From positions 1 through 62,524 of the forward strand of contig DLNM01000035.1 of the NCBI GenBank assembly GCA_002479485.1: 62,524 nt of DNA, given 5' to 3'. The stretch is from Firmicutes bacterium UBA7510 (lineage in GTDB: Bacteria; Bacillota; Clostridia; Tissierellales; Sedimentibacteraceae). Position numbers and translations under genes: made by a program. Below the pieces are notes generated by a model, which saw only the letters and a program-made list of their open reading frames with translations, had not been told where the DNA came from and searched no databases. This document shows, piece by piece, positions 49,758-58,047 of the stretch (position 1 is the first letter of the stretch; each line of letters starts with the position of its first letter).

Positions 49758-50069
49758 ATGTACGCAATAATCGAAACAGGTGGAAAACAGTACAGAGTTC
49801 AGGAAGGTGACAGCATTAGAGTTGAAAAACTTAACTTTGCTGATGGCGAAGCTATAAAATTTGATAAAGTTTTATTAGTAGCTAACGATTCTAACTTAAA
49901 CGTTGGAAAACCATATGTAGACGGAGCTGTTGTTGAAGCTACAGTTGAAAAACAAGGCAAAAACAAAAAAGTAATTATATTCAAATATAAGGCTAAGAAA
50001 GATTATAGAAACAAAAAAGGTCATCGTCAACCTTATACACAAGTAAAAATTGAAAAAATAGTAGGTTAA
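49758..50069 (+). CDS. rplU: 50S ribosomal protein L21
   Basis: A 103-residue L21 with MYAIIETGGKQYRVQEGDSI and C-terminal GHRQPYTQVKIEKI. The start at 49758 has GAGGAGGTGCACT; the in-frame ATG at 49728 lies in the leader RNA. First gene of rplU-prp-rpmA. Confidence 0.96.
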   Translation: MYAIIETGGKQYRVQEGDSIRVEKLNFADGEAIKFDKVLLVANDSNLNVGKPYVDGAVVEATVEKQGKNKKVIIFKYKAKKDYRNKKGHRQPYTQVKIEKIVG

Positions 50070-50073
50070 TCTT

Positions 50074-50406
50074 ATGACAAAAGTTACAATACATAAAACA
50101 GGCGGAAGAATAGTTGGTTTTATTATTGATGGTCATACAGGATTTGCTAATTCAGGAGAAGATATAGTTTGTGCTTCGTTATCGCTTTTAGCTTATACAG
50201 TTATTAATTCGATTAATATAGTTGCTAAAATTGATGCAGATGATATAAATTATGAAATCAATGAAGAATTAGGCTATTTAAAAGTTGAAACAAAAAATAA
50301 TATAAATGATAAATCTGATGTAATATATAATAGTTTTTTAGTTGGAGTACAACTATTGATTGAAGATTACAGTGATTATATTACACTCATAACCGAGGAG
50401 GTGTAA
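50074..50406 (+). CDS. prp: Ribosomal-processing cysteine protease Prp
   Basis: A 110-residue Prp with GHTGFANSGEDIVCASLS (His about 22, catalytic Cys about 34). It cleaves the N-terminal extension of L27 in Firmicutes; that extension is visible in the next gene. Located between rplU and rpmA, as is normal. Confidence 0.93.
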   Translation: MTKVTIHKTGGRIVGFIIDGHTGFANSGEDIVCASLSLLAYTVINSINIVAKIDADDINYEINEELGYLKVETKNNINDKSDVIYNSFLVGVQLLIEDYSDYITLITEEV

Positions 50407-50410
50407 AAGA

Positions 50411-50707
50411 ATGTTATTAAAATTAAATTTGCAGTTATTTGCACATAAAAAAGGTGTTGGTAGCTCTAAAAACGGCCGTGACAGTGAGTCTAAAAGACTT
50501 GGTGTTAAAAAAGGAGATGGACAACACGTTGTAGCAGGAAATATACTTGTAAGACAAAGAGGAACTAAAATTCACCCAGGTGTAAACGTAGGAATCGGTA
50601 GTGATGATACATTATACACAAAAGTTGATGGTGTTGTTAAGTTCGAAAGAAAAGACAAAACAAGAAAACAAGTTAGTGTATATCCATTTGCAAACGAGGC
50701 ACAATAA
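50411..50707 (+). CDS. rpmA: 50S ribosomal protein L27, extended form
   Basis: A 98-residue L27 precursor. The N-terminal MLLKLNLQLF precedes AHKKGVGSSKNGRDS, so Prp would cut after Phe10, exposing the mature N-terminus that reaches the peptidyl-transferase centre. GAGGAGGTG SD. Confidence 0.96.
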   Translation: MLLKLNLQLFAHKKGVGSSKNGRDSESKRLGVKKGDGQHVVAGNILVRQRGTKIHPGVNVGIGSDDTLYTKVDGVVKFERKDKTRKQVSVYPFANEAQ

Positions 50708-50710
50708 TAA

Positions 50711-50742
50711 TAACCTACCTTATTAAGGTAGGTTTTTTTTGA
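50711..50742 (+). terminator. Terminator after rpmA
   Basis: AACCTACCTTATTAAGGTAGGTT stem-loop followed by a T-run. Confidence 0.85.
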
Positions 50743-50767
50743 ATTAAATATAAAGGGCGTGAGAAAT

Positions 50768-52042
50768 GTGTTTATAGATATAGCCAATATATATGTAAAA
50801 GCAGGAAATGGCGGAAATGGCTCTATGGCCTTCAGAAGAGAAAAATTTGAGCCAATGGGCGGACCTGCCGGTGGAGATGGCGGAGATGGCGGAAGTATAA
50901 TTTTAGTCGCAGATGAAGGACTTAGAACATTAATGGACTTTAGATATCAAAGACATTATAAAGCGAAATCCGGTGAAGATGGCAGAAAAAAGAAGCAGTA
51001 TGGTTCTGATGGAGAGGATATGTTTTTAAGAGTTCCAGTTGGAACTTTAGTTAAGGACGAAGAAACAGGCATTGTATTAGCTGACTTAAAAGAAAATAAA
51101 CAAACCTTTGTAGTTGCTAAGGGTGGAAGAGGCGGAAGAGGAAATGTTAAGTTTAAAAACTCAATCAGACGTGCACCTCATTTTGCAGAGCCAGGAACTA
51201 AGGGTGAAGAAAGAAATATAGTACTTGAATTGAAATTAATTGCTGATGTTGGATTAGCAGGTTTTCCTAATGTAGGAAAATCAACTATTCTTTCAATTAT
51301 AACTAGTGCTAAGCCTAAAATTGCTAATTATCATTTTACAACCTTAAAGCCTAATTTAGGTGTTGTAAATATAGGACCAGGACAAAGTTATGTTATAGCT
51401 GATATACCTGGACTTATAGAGGGAGCGTCTTCTGGTGCTGGTTTAGGTCATGAGTTTTTAAGACATGTTGAAAGAACGAAGCTTTTATTGCATGTACTTG
51501 ATACTTCAGGACAAGAAGGAAGAGATCCAATAGATGATTTTTATAAAATTAATGATGAATTAAATAAATACAGTGAAAAATTATCATATAAAAAGCAAAT
51601 AATTATACTTAACAAAATGGATTTACCTAGCTCACAGGAAAATGCAGAAAGAATAAGAAAAGAATTTGCTGATAAATATGATATTTATGAGGTTTCAGCT
51701 GCTACAGGTGAAGGCTTAGATTTAGTTAAAAAAGTAGCCTATGAGCAGTTAATTAAGATAGAAGACGAAATAGAATTTGTTGATGAAAGTGAAGTAGAAA
51801 GATTCTTTGATAAGAAAGAAAAAGATACTATAGTAGTTAGAAGAGAAAATAATCTTTACATTGCTGAAGGAGATTTCTTAGAGCGTCTAGTAAACTTTAC
51901 TAATTTCGACGATTACGAATCATTGAGCAATTTCCAAAAGGTACTTATTGATAAGGGAGTTATTGAAAAACTTAGAGAGCTTGGAGCAAAAGAAGGCGAC
52001 GAGATAAGTGTTTGCGGAGTTGAATTTGATTTTGTTGAGTAA
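50768..52042 (+). CDS. obg: GTPase Obg, GTG start
   Basis: A 424-residue Obg/CgtA GTPase tied to late 50S assembly. The Gly-rich Obg fold (MFIDIANIYVKAGNGGNGSM to about 158), G1 GFPNVGKST, G3 DIPGLIEG, G4 NKMD and a C-terminal OCT domain (about 350-424) are present. GTG 50768 gives the usual MFID start with AAAGGG upstream; GTG 50759 is an alternative adding three residues. Confidence 0.93.
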   Translation: MFIDIANIYVKAGNGGNGSMAFRREKFEPMGGPAGGDGGDGGSIILVADEGLRTLMDFRYQRHYKAKSGEDGRKKKQYGSDGEDMFLRVPVGTLVKDEETGIVLADLKENKQTFVVAKGGRGGRGNVKFKNSIRRAPHFAEPGTKGEERNIVLELKLIADVGLAGFPNVGKSTILSIITSAKPKIANYHFTTLKPNLGVVNIGPGQSYVIADIPGLIEGASSGAGLGHEFLRHVERTKLLLHVLDTSGQEGRDPIDDFYKINDELNKYSEKLSYKKQIIILNKMDLPSSQENAERIRKEFADKYDIYEVSAATGEGLDLVKKVAYEQLIKIEDEIEFVDESEVERFFDKKEKDTIVVRRENNLYIAEGDFLERLVNFTNFDDYESLSNFQKVLIDKGVIEKLRELGAKEGDEISVCGVEFDFVE

Positions 52043-52053
52043 TGGAGGTAAGT

Positions 52054-52344
52054 GTGCTTAAAGGTAAAGAAAGAAGTTATTTGAAGTCGTTATCAAATAC
52101 TTTAGAGCCAATTCTTATAATTGGTAAAAACGGAGTAACAGACAATGTTATAAAACAATTAGATGACGCTTTAGAGGCAAGAGAACTAATTAAAATAAAA
52201 TTATTGGATAATAGCGGCTTAGATGCAAAAGAAGTAGCAAATGATGTTGCAAAAGTATTGAAAGCAGAATTTGTACAAAGTATAGGAAGTAAGTTTACAA
52301 TTTATAGAAAGGCAAAAGAGCCTAAAATTAATATTCCAAAATAA
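52054..52344 (+). CDS. yhbY: YhbY/CRM-domain RNA-binding protein, GTG start
   Basis: A 96-residue CRM-domain protein (LKGKERSYLKSLSNTLEPIL; IGKNGVTDNVIKQLDDALEA) that associates with pre-50S ribosomes. GGAGG lies at 52044-52048 inside an in-frame ATG, so GTG at 52054 is the likely start. Overlaps nothing; 11 bases after obg, same operon. Confidence 0.9.
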   Translation: MLKGKERSYLKSLSNTLEPILIIGKNGVTDNVIKQLDDALEARELIKIKLLDNSGLDAKEVANDVAKVLKAEFVQSIGSKFTIYRKAKEPKINIPK

Positions 52345-52349
52345 ATGGG

Positions 52350-52438
52350 ATATACTAAGACTAGTTCTTAGTATATTTATACACTAAGATTATATCTTAG
52401 TGTATTTTTATACTGAGATTAATTCTTAGTATATTTTT
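52350..52438 (+). terminator. Three near-identical hairpins in tandem
   Basis: ATATACTAAGA/TCTTAGTATAT (52350-52376), ATACACTAAGA/TCTTAGTGTAT (52379-52405) and ATACTGAGA/TCTTAGTAT (52410-52432), each with a 5-nt loop and T-rich tail. Only the third is followed by six T, so it looks like the main terminator of the obg-yhbY unit. Confidence 0.75.
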
Positions 52439-52449
52439 TGGAGGAAATT

Positions 52450-52656
52450 ATGAGAAATGATGATAGTTTTGAAAAACTACAAAGACTTTACGAACAGGGT
52501 TTTAGGTGCATAAGATACGATGATGTAAAGGATGAAAAAATGAACGTATATTTAAAAAATTTCGATAATGAAAAATCTCATAGTATGGAGATTACAACCT
52601 ATACAGATAAAGCACAGATTATTGACTATATAAACAGATATAATCTATTTAAATAA
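52450..52656 (+). CDS. Small hypothetical protein
   Basis: A 68-residue acidic protein (NDDSFEKLQRLYEQGFRCIR; IIDYINRYNLFK). GGAGG directly after the triple hairpin sets ATG 52450. It has its own terminator. I do not recognise it, and nothing in the context points to a function. Confidence 0.55.
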   Translation: MRNDDSFEKLQRLYEQGFRCIRYDDVKDEKMNVYLKNFDNEKSHSMEITTYTDKAQIIDYINRYNLFK

Positions 52657-52688
52657 GAATTTAGCTTGGCTAAATTCTTATTTAATTT
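52652..52688 (+). terminator. Terminator after the 68-residue gene
   Basis: AATAAGAATTTAGC pairs with GCTAAATTCTTATT around loop TTG (52653-52683), overlapping the stop codon. Confidence 0.75.
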
Positions 52689-52698
52689 AAAGTTTTTT

Positions 52699-52758
52699 TA
52701 TGATATAATATCCGTAGGATATTATCAAATGACTCGCATAGCGAGGCTATGATATAAT
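52699..52758 (+). repeat. Paired-hairpin element R2
   Basis: TATGATATAAT (52699-52709) and the same 11-mer at 52748-52758 flank hairpin ATAATATCC-GTA-GGATATTAT (52705-52725), CAAATGA and hairpin CTCGC-ATA-GCGAG (52733-52745). Each 11-mer is an extended -10 (TG-N-TATAAT). Lies 29 bp before the MATE gene start. Confidence 0.7.
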
Positions 52759-52786
52759 TAGAAAAGCAAATTTTAGGGAGACATTT

Positions 52787-54142
52787 ATGGGATTAAATGA
52801 AAATAAAACTTTAGGTAATATGACTGTTGGAAATCCTGCCAAATTGATAATTAAGTTCTCTATACCATTATTGCTTGGAAATGTGTTTCAGCAATTATAT
52901 AACATGGTAGATAGTATAGTTGTAGGAAATTATGTTGGTAAAACTGCTTTAGCTGCAGTTGGGACAAGCTTTCCAATAGTGTTTATGCTAATTTCATTTT
53001 TTATAGGATTAGGTATAGGAGCTACTATACTTATATCACAGTTCTATGGTGCCAATGACTATGAAAAGGTAAGAAAAACCTCTCAAACAATTTATACATC
53101 ATTTATAATTTTATCAGTTCCGTTAACAGTCATCGGAATATGCTTAAGCGGGACAATCTTAAGAATTGTCAATGTTCCAGCGGATACATTTGAGTTAGCT
53201 GATATATATATGAAGATAACTTTTGCAGGCATGATAGGAACCATGGGATATAATATAAATGCCGGTATATTACAAGGCTTAGGTGATAGTAAATCATCTC
53301 TTATATTTTTAGCAATTTCATGTGTTATAAATATCGTGTTAGACCTTGTATTTGTATTAGTGTTTAATATGGGTGTAGCAGGTGTTGCATTTGCAACAAT
53401 TATAGCACAGATTATTTCATGGCTACTTGGAATAGTATATATTTTCAAAAGATATGAGTTTTTAAGATTTCCTATTTTAAAATTCGGATTTGATAAGGAA
53501 TTATTTAAAAAAATATTTAAATTGGGCTTGCCAACAGGCATTCAGCAAACAATCTTTTCATTTGGAGTTTTAAGCTTACAGTCATTGATTAACTCATATG
53601 GTTCAGATTTTATAGCAGGCTTTAATGCTGCAAATAAAATAGATACATTCGCTTTTATGCCAGTACAAAGCTTTGCAACTGCTGTTACAACCTATGTAGG
53701 ACAAAATATTGGTGCAAATAGATATGATCGAGTACATAAGGGTGTTATTTCAACAATTTTAATGTCATTAGCTTTAAGCGGAATAATGATTCTTATAGTT
53801 TTACCATTAGGGCCGACACTTTTAAAATTATTTAATCAAGAACCAGCTGTTATAGATGCTGGAATGGCATATTTGTCTAGGGTTCTGCCTTTCTTCGTAA
53901 TTTTAGCAGTTATGTTTGTATTAAATAGCACAATGCGCGGGGCTGGTGAGGCAATTATCCCAATGATATCTACAACTATATCATTATGGCTTGCTAGAAT
54001 TCCATGTGCTTATTTCATAGCTAGTAACTATGGAAGAGATAATTTATTTTATTGCTTCGCCATAGGTTGGATAGTTGGATTAATAATTACTGTTAGTTAT
54101 TATATGAGTGGAAGATGGAAAAATAAATCATTAGTTAAATAA
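52787..54142 (+). CDS. MATE-family efflux transporter
   Basis: A 451-residue transporter with 12 hydrophobic segments in two related halves (PLLLGNVFQQLYNMVDSIVV near the N-terminus; GLPTGIQQTIFSFGVLSLQS about 247). Na+ or H+ driven export of cationic compounds. GGGAGA SD; element R2 provides candidate promoters. Confidence 0.88.
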   Translation: MGLNENKTLGNMTVGNPAKLIIKFSIPLLLGNVFQQLYNMVDSIVVGNYVGKTALAAVGTSFPIVFMLISFFIGLGIGATILISQFYGANDYEKVRKTSQTIYTSFIILSVPLTVIGICLSGTILRIVNVPADTFELADIYMKITFAGMIGTMGYNINAGILQGLGDSKSSLIFLAISCVINIVLDLVFVLVFNMGVAGVAFATIIAQIISWLLGIVYIFKRYEFLRFPILKFGFDKELFKKIFKLGLPTGIQQTIFSFGVLSLQSLINSYGSDFIAGFNAANKIDTFAFMPVQSFATAVTTYVGQNIGANRYDRVHKGVISTILMSLALSGIMILIVLPLGPTLLKLFNQEPAVIDAGMAYLSRVLPFFVILAVMFVLNSTMRGAGEAIIPMISTTISLWLARIPCAYFIASNYGRDNLFYCFAIGWIVGLIITVSYYMSGRWKNKSLVK

Positions 54143-54149
54143 GATATGA

Positions 54150-54173
54150 CGCCGTAAAACGGCAAAATGGAGG
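54150..54173 (+). repeat. Hairpin-SD cassette H3 before thyX
   Basis: GCCGT-AAA-ACGGC (54151-54163) then AAAATGGAGG. Same layout as H1 and H2 (5-7 bp stem, AAA loop, A-T-G-G-A-G-G), without the first hairpin. Confidence 0.6.
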
Positions 54174-54178
54174 TTATA

Positions 54179-54946
54179 ATGGAAGCTAAATTAAAAGTTA
54201 AATTAGTAGCATATACGCAGGAGCCTGAAAAATTAGTTGCTGCAACAGCTAAACTATGTTATTCACAATTAGGTGCTGAAGAATTAATGGACAATCTATC
54301 TGAGGAGCAAATTGAAAAGTTTTTAAATATGCTTATGGATCTCGGGCATGAATCTCCTATAGAGCATTGCAGTTTTTCATTTGCTGTTGAAGGTGTTTCA
54401 AGGACATTAACACATCAATTAGTTCGACATAGAATTGCTAGCTACATGCAAAGATCTCAAAGATATGTAACAGAAGGTCAATTTCAATATATTGTACCAC
54501 CAGCAATAAATGATAATGAGAAAGCAAGAAAACTATATATTGAAGCTATGGAAAATGACCAAAAGGTGTATGACGAAATAGCAAATATTCTTAAATCTCA
54601 ATATGTTTCAGAATACATAAACGAGGGAATGTCAGAAAAAAAGGCAAATTATGCTGCTGAAAAAAAAGCAATTGAAGATGCAAGATATGTACTGCCTAAT
54701 GCATGTGAAACTAAAATAATGATAACTATGAATGCAAGAACATTGATGCATTTCTTCAATGTAAGATGTTGTACAAGAGCTCAATGGGAAATAAGAGAAA
54801 TGGCGGAGTTAATGCTTAGAGAAGTTAAAGCTGTAGCACCAAATATATTTAAAAATGCTGGTCCATCATGTGTTTCAGGTCCATGCCCAGAGGGTAAAAT
54901 GTCATGCGGTAAAATATTGGAAATGAGAGAAAAATTTCTAAAATAA
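54179..54946 (+). CDS. thyX: Flavin-dependent thymidylate synthase
   Basis: A 255-residue ThyX making dTMP from dUMP with FAD and methylenetetrahydrofolate. RHRIASYMQRSQRY (ThyX motif, about 84-97) and the C-terminal NVRCCTRAQWEIREMAELM are present. ATG 54167 is the SD itself (ATGGAGG), so ATG 54179 is the start. Terminator follows. Confidence 0.94.
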   Translation: MEAKLKVKLVAYTQEPEKLVAATAKLCYSQLGAEELMDNLSEEQIEKFLNMLMDLGHESPIEHCSFSFAVEGVSRTLTHQLVRHRIASYMQRSQRYVTEGQFQYIVPPAINDNEKARKLYIEAMENDQKVYDEIANILKSQYVSEYINEGMSEKKANYAAEKKAIEDARYVLPNACETKIMITMNARTLMHFFNVRCCTRAQWEIREMAELMLREVKAVAPNIFKNAGPSCVSGPCPEGKMSCGKILEMREKFLK

Positions 54947-54969
54947 AAAATCATATGGTTAAAGGAATA

Positions 54970-55004
54970 TAAAAACGTTTTCCCGGCAGAAAACGTTTTT
55001 TAAT
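54970..55004 (+). terminator. Terminator after thyX
   Basis: AAAAACGTTTTC pairs with GAAAACGTTTTT around CCGGCA, followed by T-run. Confidence 0.85.
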
Positions 55005-55072
55005 ATTATTTTTTTGTTATATTTATAATAAAGTAAATTACTATGTAAAAATAAAGAAATTGAGGGATATAA

Positions 55073-55951
55073 ATGAGAAAGAAGTTTAATATTGATAAAT
55101 TTGTGTACGCTTTAGTTGCACTTTTTTTAGTTGCAGTATTTATAATTCCGATTTTTGGCGAGAATTTAAAAGAATTTGAAAAGCAAAGAGCTAAAAGAAA
55201 TATAGAATATAAGTATCCTGTCACTGAAAAGGATGGATGGTATAGCTCAGAACACTGTAGGTTTAATGTAAAAGAGTGGGATAATCTTTATTTAAGATAT
55301 AGTGGTTACACTGAAGTAAGTGAATTTTTACATTTAGTTGATATACATGTTGATACAATAAGTGAATACATAGGTGTTAATAATCTAGGTGATAATCTTA
55401 TTACATTTACTCTAGATACTGAAGGATATGGCAGTGTGGATGGGGAAAATAACATAATTAAGTACTCGAATTACTATTTTCTAAACACTATAGATAAAGC
55501 CTCTATAACGAGAGAAGTAGCAGAATTAGTAGTTGGAGACAGTAATTCCGCTAGTTTAACAGAGGGTCTGTATTTTTATATAGAACAGTATGCTGATAAA
55601 GCCATACGTCTTAAAAGTATACAACAAGATATAATATGTCGTTCTAAGATAGATATGAATGAAGAAAATAGCGTTATGCTGCAGTATGTAGGTCAAAATG
55701 GAGATTATATCAGAACTGATGAAGATGGGGAGCCTTATTTAAATAGACAGATGTACGCTTTATACATATTTAGCCGTTCATTTTCTAGATATTTAATTGA
55801 TGAATACGGCTTAGATAAATATTTAGAATTATATTTTTCAGAGGATATTAATTTACAGTATGAAAAAATATATAATAAAAGTCTAGAGGAACTTCATGAA
55901 TTATGGATAGAGCATGTAAATAAAAGATACAAAGAGGTTTATGGAGTATAA
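55073..55951 (+). CDS. Membrane-anchored, degenerate peptidase-MA-like protein
   Basis: A 292-residue protein with an N-terminal membrane anchor (FVYALVALFLVAVFIIPIF, about 10-28) and an extracellular domain. The later part looks like the gluzincin (peptidase MA) helix set: a helix TREVAELVV where HExxH is expected, then SLTEGLYFYIEQYA matching the 'SEG-A-Y' Glu helix, and FSRYLIDEYGLDKYLELYFS with LEELHELWIEHV as the usual end. Both zinc His residues are missing in TREVAEL, so activity is doubtful. SD TTGAGGG. Confidence 0.5.
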   Translation: MRKKFNIDKFVYALVALFLVAVFIIPIFGENLKEFEKQRAKRNIEYKYPVTEKDGWYSSEHCRFNVKEWDNLYLRYSGYTEVSEFLHLVDIHVDTISEYIGVNNLGDNLITFTLDTEGYGSVDGENNIIKYSNYYFLNTIDKASITREVAELVVGDSNSASLTEGLYFYIEQYADKAIRLKSIQQDIICRSKIDMNEENSVMLQYVGQNGDYIRTDEDGEPYLNRQMYALYIFSRSFSRYLIDEYGLDKYLELYFSEDINLQYEKIYNKSLEELHELWIEHVNKRYKEVYGV

Positions 55952-55962
55952 AATACAAAATA

Positions 55963-56000
55963 AAGAGGTATTAGCTATTTATTAGCTAATACCTTTTTGT
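55963..56000. terminator. Terminator between convergent genes
   Basis: AAAGAGGTATTAGCTA pairs with TAGCTAATACCTTTTT around TTTAT. Confidence 0.8.
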
Positions 56001-57030
56001 TTTTAGAAACATTTGATGCAAATTTTGGTTTAAATTTATCTAATGCAATATTTTTAAACACAGCACTACCAATTAATCCGGCTATTGTACCACCAATTAT
56101 TGCTAATACTATAGCGGATATTACTGAAACAGGTGAATTGAATGCAAAAGGTGCTAATAATCCTGGTATTGGAGAAGCAGTACCTGGTGCATTATTTATT
56201 ATATTAAATGAAGCCGCCGCTATTCCTGCTAGTCCGCCACCAAGAAAATTAGAGCAATATATTGGTATCGGATTTGCAGTAATAATTTCCGCTTGAGTTA
56301 ATGGTTCAAGCATAACAGCAATTATGTTACTTTTATTACCAAGCTTCAGTCTATTGAATATAATACCATTTGTAAATGAACCACCAACACATGCAATAGC
56401 AGCTATTCCCATAGCAAGTCCATTTAATCCTAGCATTGCAGTTAATGCCATAGAACTAAGTGGAGAAGTACAAATCATTTTCATTATACCACCTAATAAA
56501 AATCCCATAGTTATTGGGGATTGATTTGCAGCTAATGTGATAGTTTCACCAATCTTTAGCAGTGTTGCATTTACAACTGGATCTACGCCAATTGCTATTA
56601 TACGAGCAAGTGGAGCAATAATTATTGAACCTAAAATAATATTTAAGCCCTCTGGAAGTTTTTTCTCAATAAAAGGAGCAATAAGAGAAATTAAATATCC
56701 TGCAAAAAAACCAGGTAGAATACCGTATCCACCAACAGCTAAACCTGCAACAACAGCAAAAACAGGATTAACTCCCATACTAATAGGAACCATTATAGCT
56801 GCAGCGACACCACCCAAACTTCCAGATGTTGTTCCTAAAATCTTAAAAAATTCAACGTTTAATAAATCACCTAATATATATTTGTGTACCGCCTCAATTA
56901 AAAAACTAGCTATGGCGGCATTAGCCATTCCAGACATTGCTTCCTTACCCTTAGGCATTTTCATACTAAAGAGTGAAAACGCTGCCAAAGTTAGTAGCAA
57001 TAGACCTACGCCTGATAATAAAGTAAACAT
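55975..57030 (-). CDS. PTS EIIC-like membrane permease (PF13303 type)
   Basis: A 351-residue protein with about nine membrane segments, Gly/Ala-rich, like the stand-alone PTS_EIIC_2 group (MSGMANAAIASFLIEAVHKY; ILGTTSGSLGGVAAAIMVPI; CTSPLSSMALTAMLGLNGLA). No IIA, IIB or HPr is near, so sugar phosphorylation is not shown. ATG at 57030 has GAGGTG at the right distance; GTG 57039 sits on the SD. The YcbA/YcbB-type two-component genes lie upstream and may control it. Confidence 0.7.
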   Translation of the reverse strand: MFTLLSGVGLLLLTLAAFSLFSMKMPKGKEAMSGMANAAIASFLIEAVHKYILGDLLNVEFFKILGTTSGSLGGVAAAIMVPISMGVNPVFAVVAGLAVGGYGILPGFFAGYLISLIAPFIEKKLPEGLNIILGSIIIAPLARIIAIGVDPVVNATLLKIGETITLAANQSPITMGFLLGGIMKMICTSPLSSMALTAMLGLNGLAMGIAAIACVGGSFTNGIIFNRLKLGNKSNIIAVMLEPLTQAEIITANPIPIYCSNFLGGGLAGIAAASFNIINNAPGTASPIPGLLAPFAFNSPVSVISAIVLAIIGGTIAGLIGSAVFKNIALDKFKPKFASNVSKNKKVLANK

Positions 57031-57116
57031 ATTATACACCTCACCATTTGTTAAATCAGATTTTTGACATAATAATTACGTAGTTTCAATAAGTAACAAA
57101 TGGTTTCAAAAAATAT

Positions 57117-57155
57117 AAAAATACGTTTGCTTAAAATTTAACAAACGTATTTTTA
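57117..57155 (-). terminator. Terminator of the two-component operon
   Basis: AAAAATACGTTTG pairs with CAAACGTATTTTT; on the minus strand it lies after the response regulator gene. Confidence 0.8.
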
Positions 57156-57190
57156 AAGGTTAATTATATATTCAACTTAATAAAATTAAT

Positions 57191-58045
57191 CTATTTCTTC
57201 AGACTATAAAATACAAGTGAATTAAGAAAATTTTTAATTTGTACCTTACCATGAGTAGTAGATTTACCTCTTATATAGTCCATTTCTCTTTTTACCTGCT
57301 CAAAATTGTATAAAGTGTTAGAGTAATCAATAAATATATCATTACCATAGTCCTCAATACCCAAGTTTGCTAAATTAACAAGTCCAGCCGTTGCAGCTCT
57401 TCTAATTCTTTGCTCTAATGATTTGGGTGAATCTGACAATTGACTTAACAGGATATTTAAAGAGGAGTCATGAATAGTTTCGTTATTATCAATTAAATAG
57501 CTTACGACCTCAATAATATCTTTACTTCCTAAATCTCCAATAATACCAAGCCTTTGCAATATACTATGTAAATTTTTAATATAGCTATTATTATGAGATG
57601 TTTTATTTTTACTTATATTTACAGTAGGCTTTAATTCAACTTCAAACAGATTCTGCATTTTTTCAATAGTTCTTTGGAGTGTAAGGTTTTTAGTAACTTT
57701 AGATATAACATTTTCAACCTCTATACTGTTAATAGGTTTTTGTAAAAAATATTCGACTCCACTTTCATAAGCAGAAGCAATCATATCTTTAGAGGATACC
57801 TGTGAAAGCATTATAAAAGCAGAATACGAAGATAGACTTTTTGCTTTTTTTACAAATGTTATCCCGTCCATTACAGGCATTAATAAATCAACAATTATAA
57901 TATCTGGCTTTAATTCCTTAAAATCATCTAATGCATCTTCACCATTAGATGCTATACCGCATATTTCTCCTAAGTTACGATTTTTTATTATAATTTTCAG
58001 AACGTTTATTATATTAATATCATCATCTACTAAGTATATTTGCAT
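57191..58045 (-). CDS. Response regulator, YcbB/GlnL type
   Basis: A 284-residue protein: receiver domain (1-120; acidic DDD at 7-9, phospho-Asp in IIVDLLMPVMDG about 52, Lys in LQKPINS about 103) and a C-terminal YcbB DNA-binding domain (about 150-284: LHSILQRLGIIGDLGSKDII; RRAATAGLVNLANLGIEDYG). The Bacillus relative controls glutamine use. It follows its kinase by two bases. Target genes are unknown; the permease downstream is a candidate. Confidence 0.85.
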   Translation of the reverse strand: MQIYLVDDDINIINVLKIIIKNRNLGEICGIASNGEDALDDFKELKPDIIIVDLLMPVMDGITFVKKAKSLSSYSAFIMLSQVSSKDMIASAYESGVEYFLQKPINSIEVENVISKVTKNLTLQRTIEKMQNLFEVELKPTVNISKNKTSHNNSYIKNLHSILQRLGIIGDLGSKDIIEVVSYLIDNNETIHDSSLNILLSQLSDSPKSLEQRIRRAATAGLVNLANLGIEDYGNDIFIDYSNTLYNFEQVKREMDYIRGKSTTHGKVQIKNFLNSLVFYSLKK

Positions 58046-58047
58046 AT

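Noticed and set aside
52699..52758. Guanidine-II (mini-ykkC) riboswitch, suggested by two small hairpins before a MATE pump
   Set aside because: The loops are GTA and ATA rather than the required ACGR, and the flanking direct repeats contain -10 boxes.
55997..57067. Several plus-strand open frames opposite the EIIC-like permease
   Set aside because: Low-complexity Ile/Ala/Pro shadows of a membrane protein gene with no ribosome binding sites.
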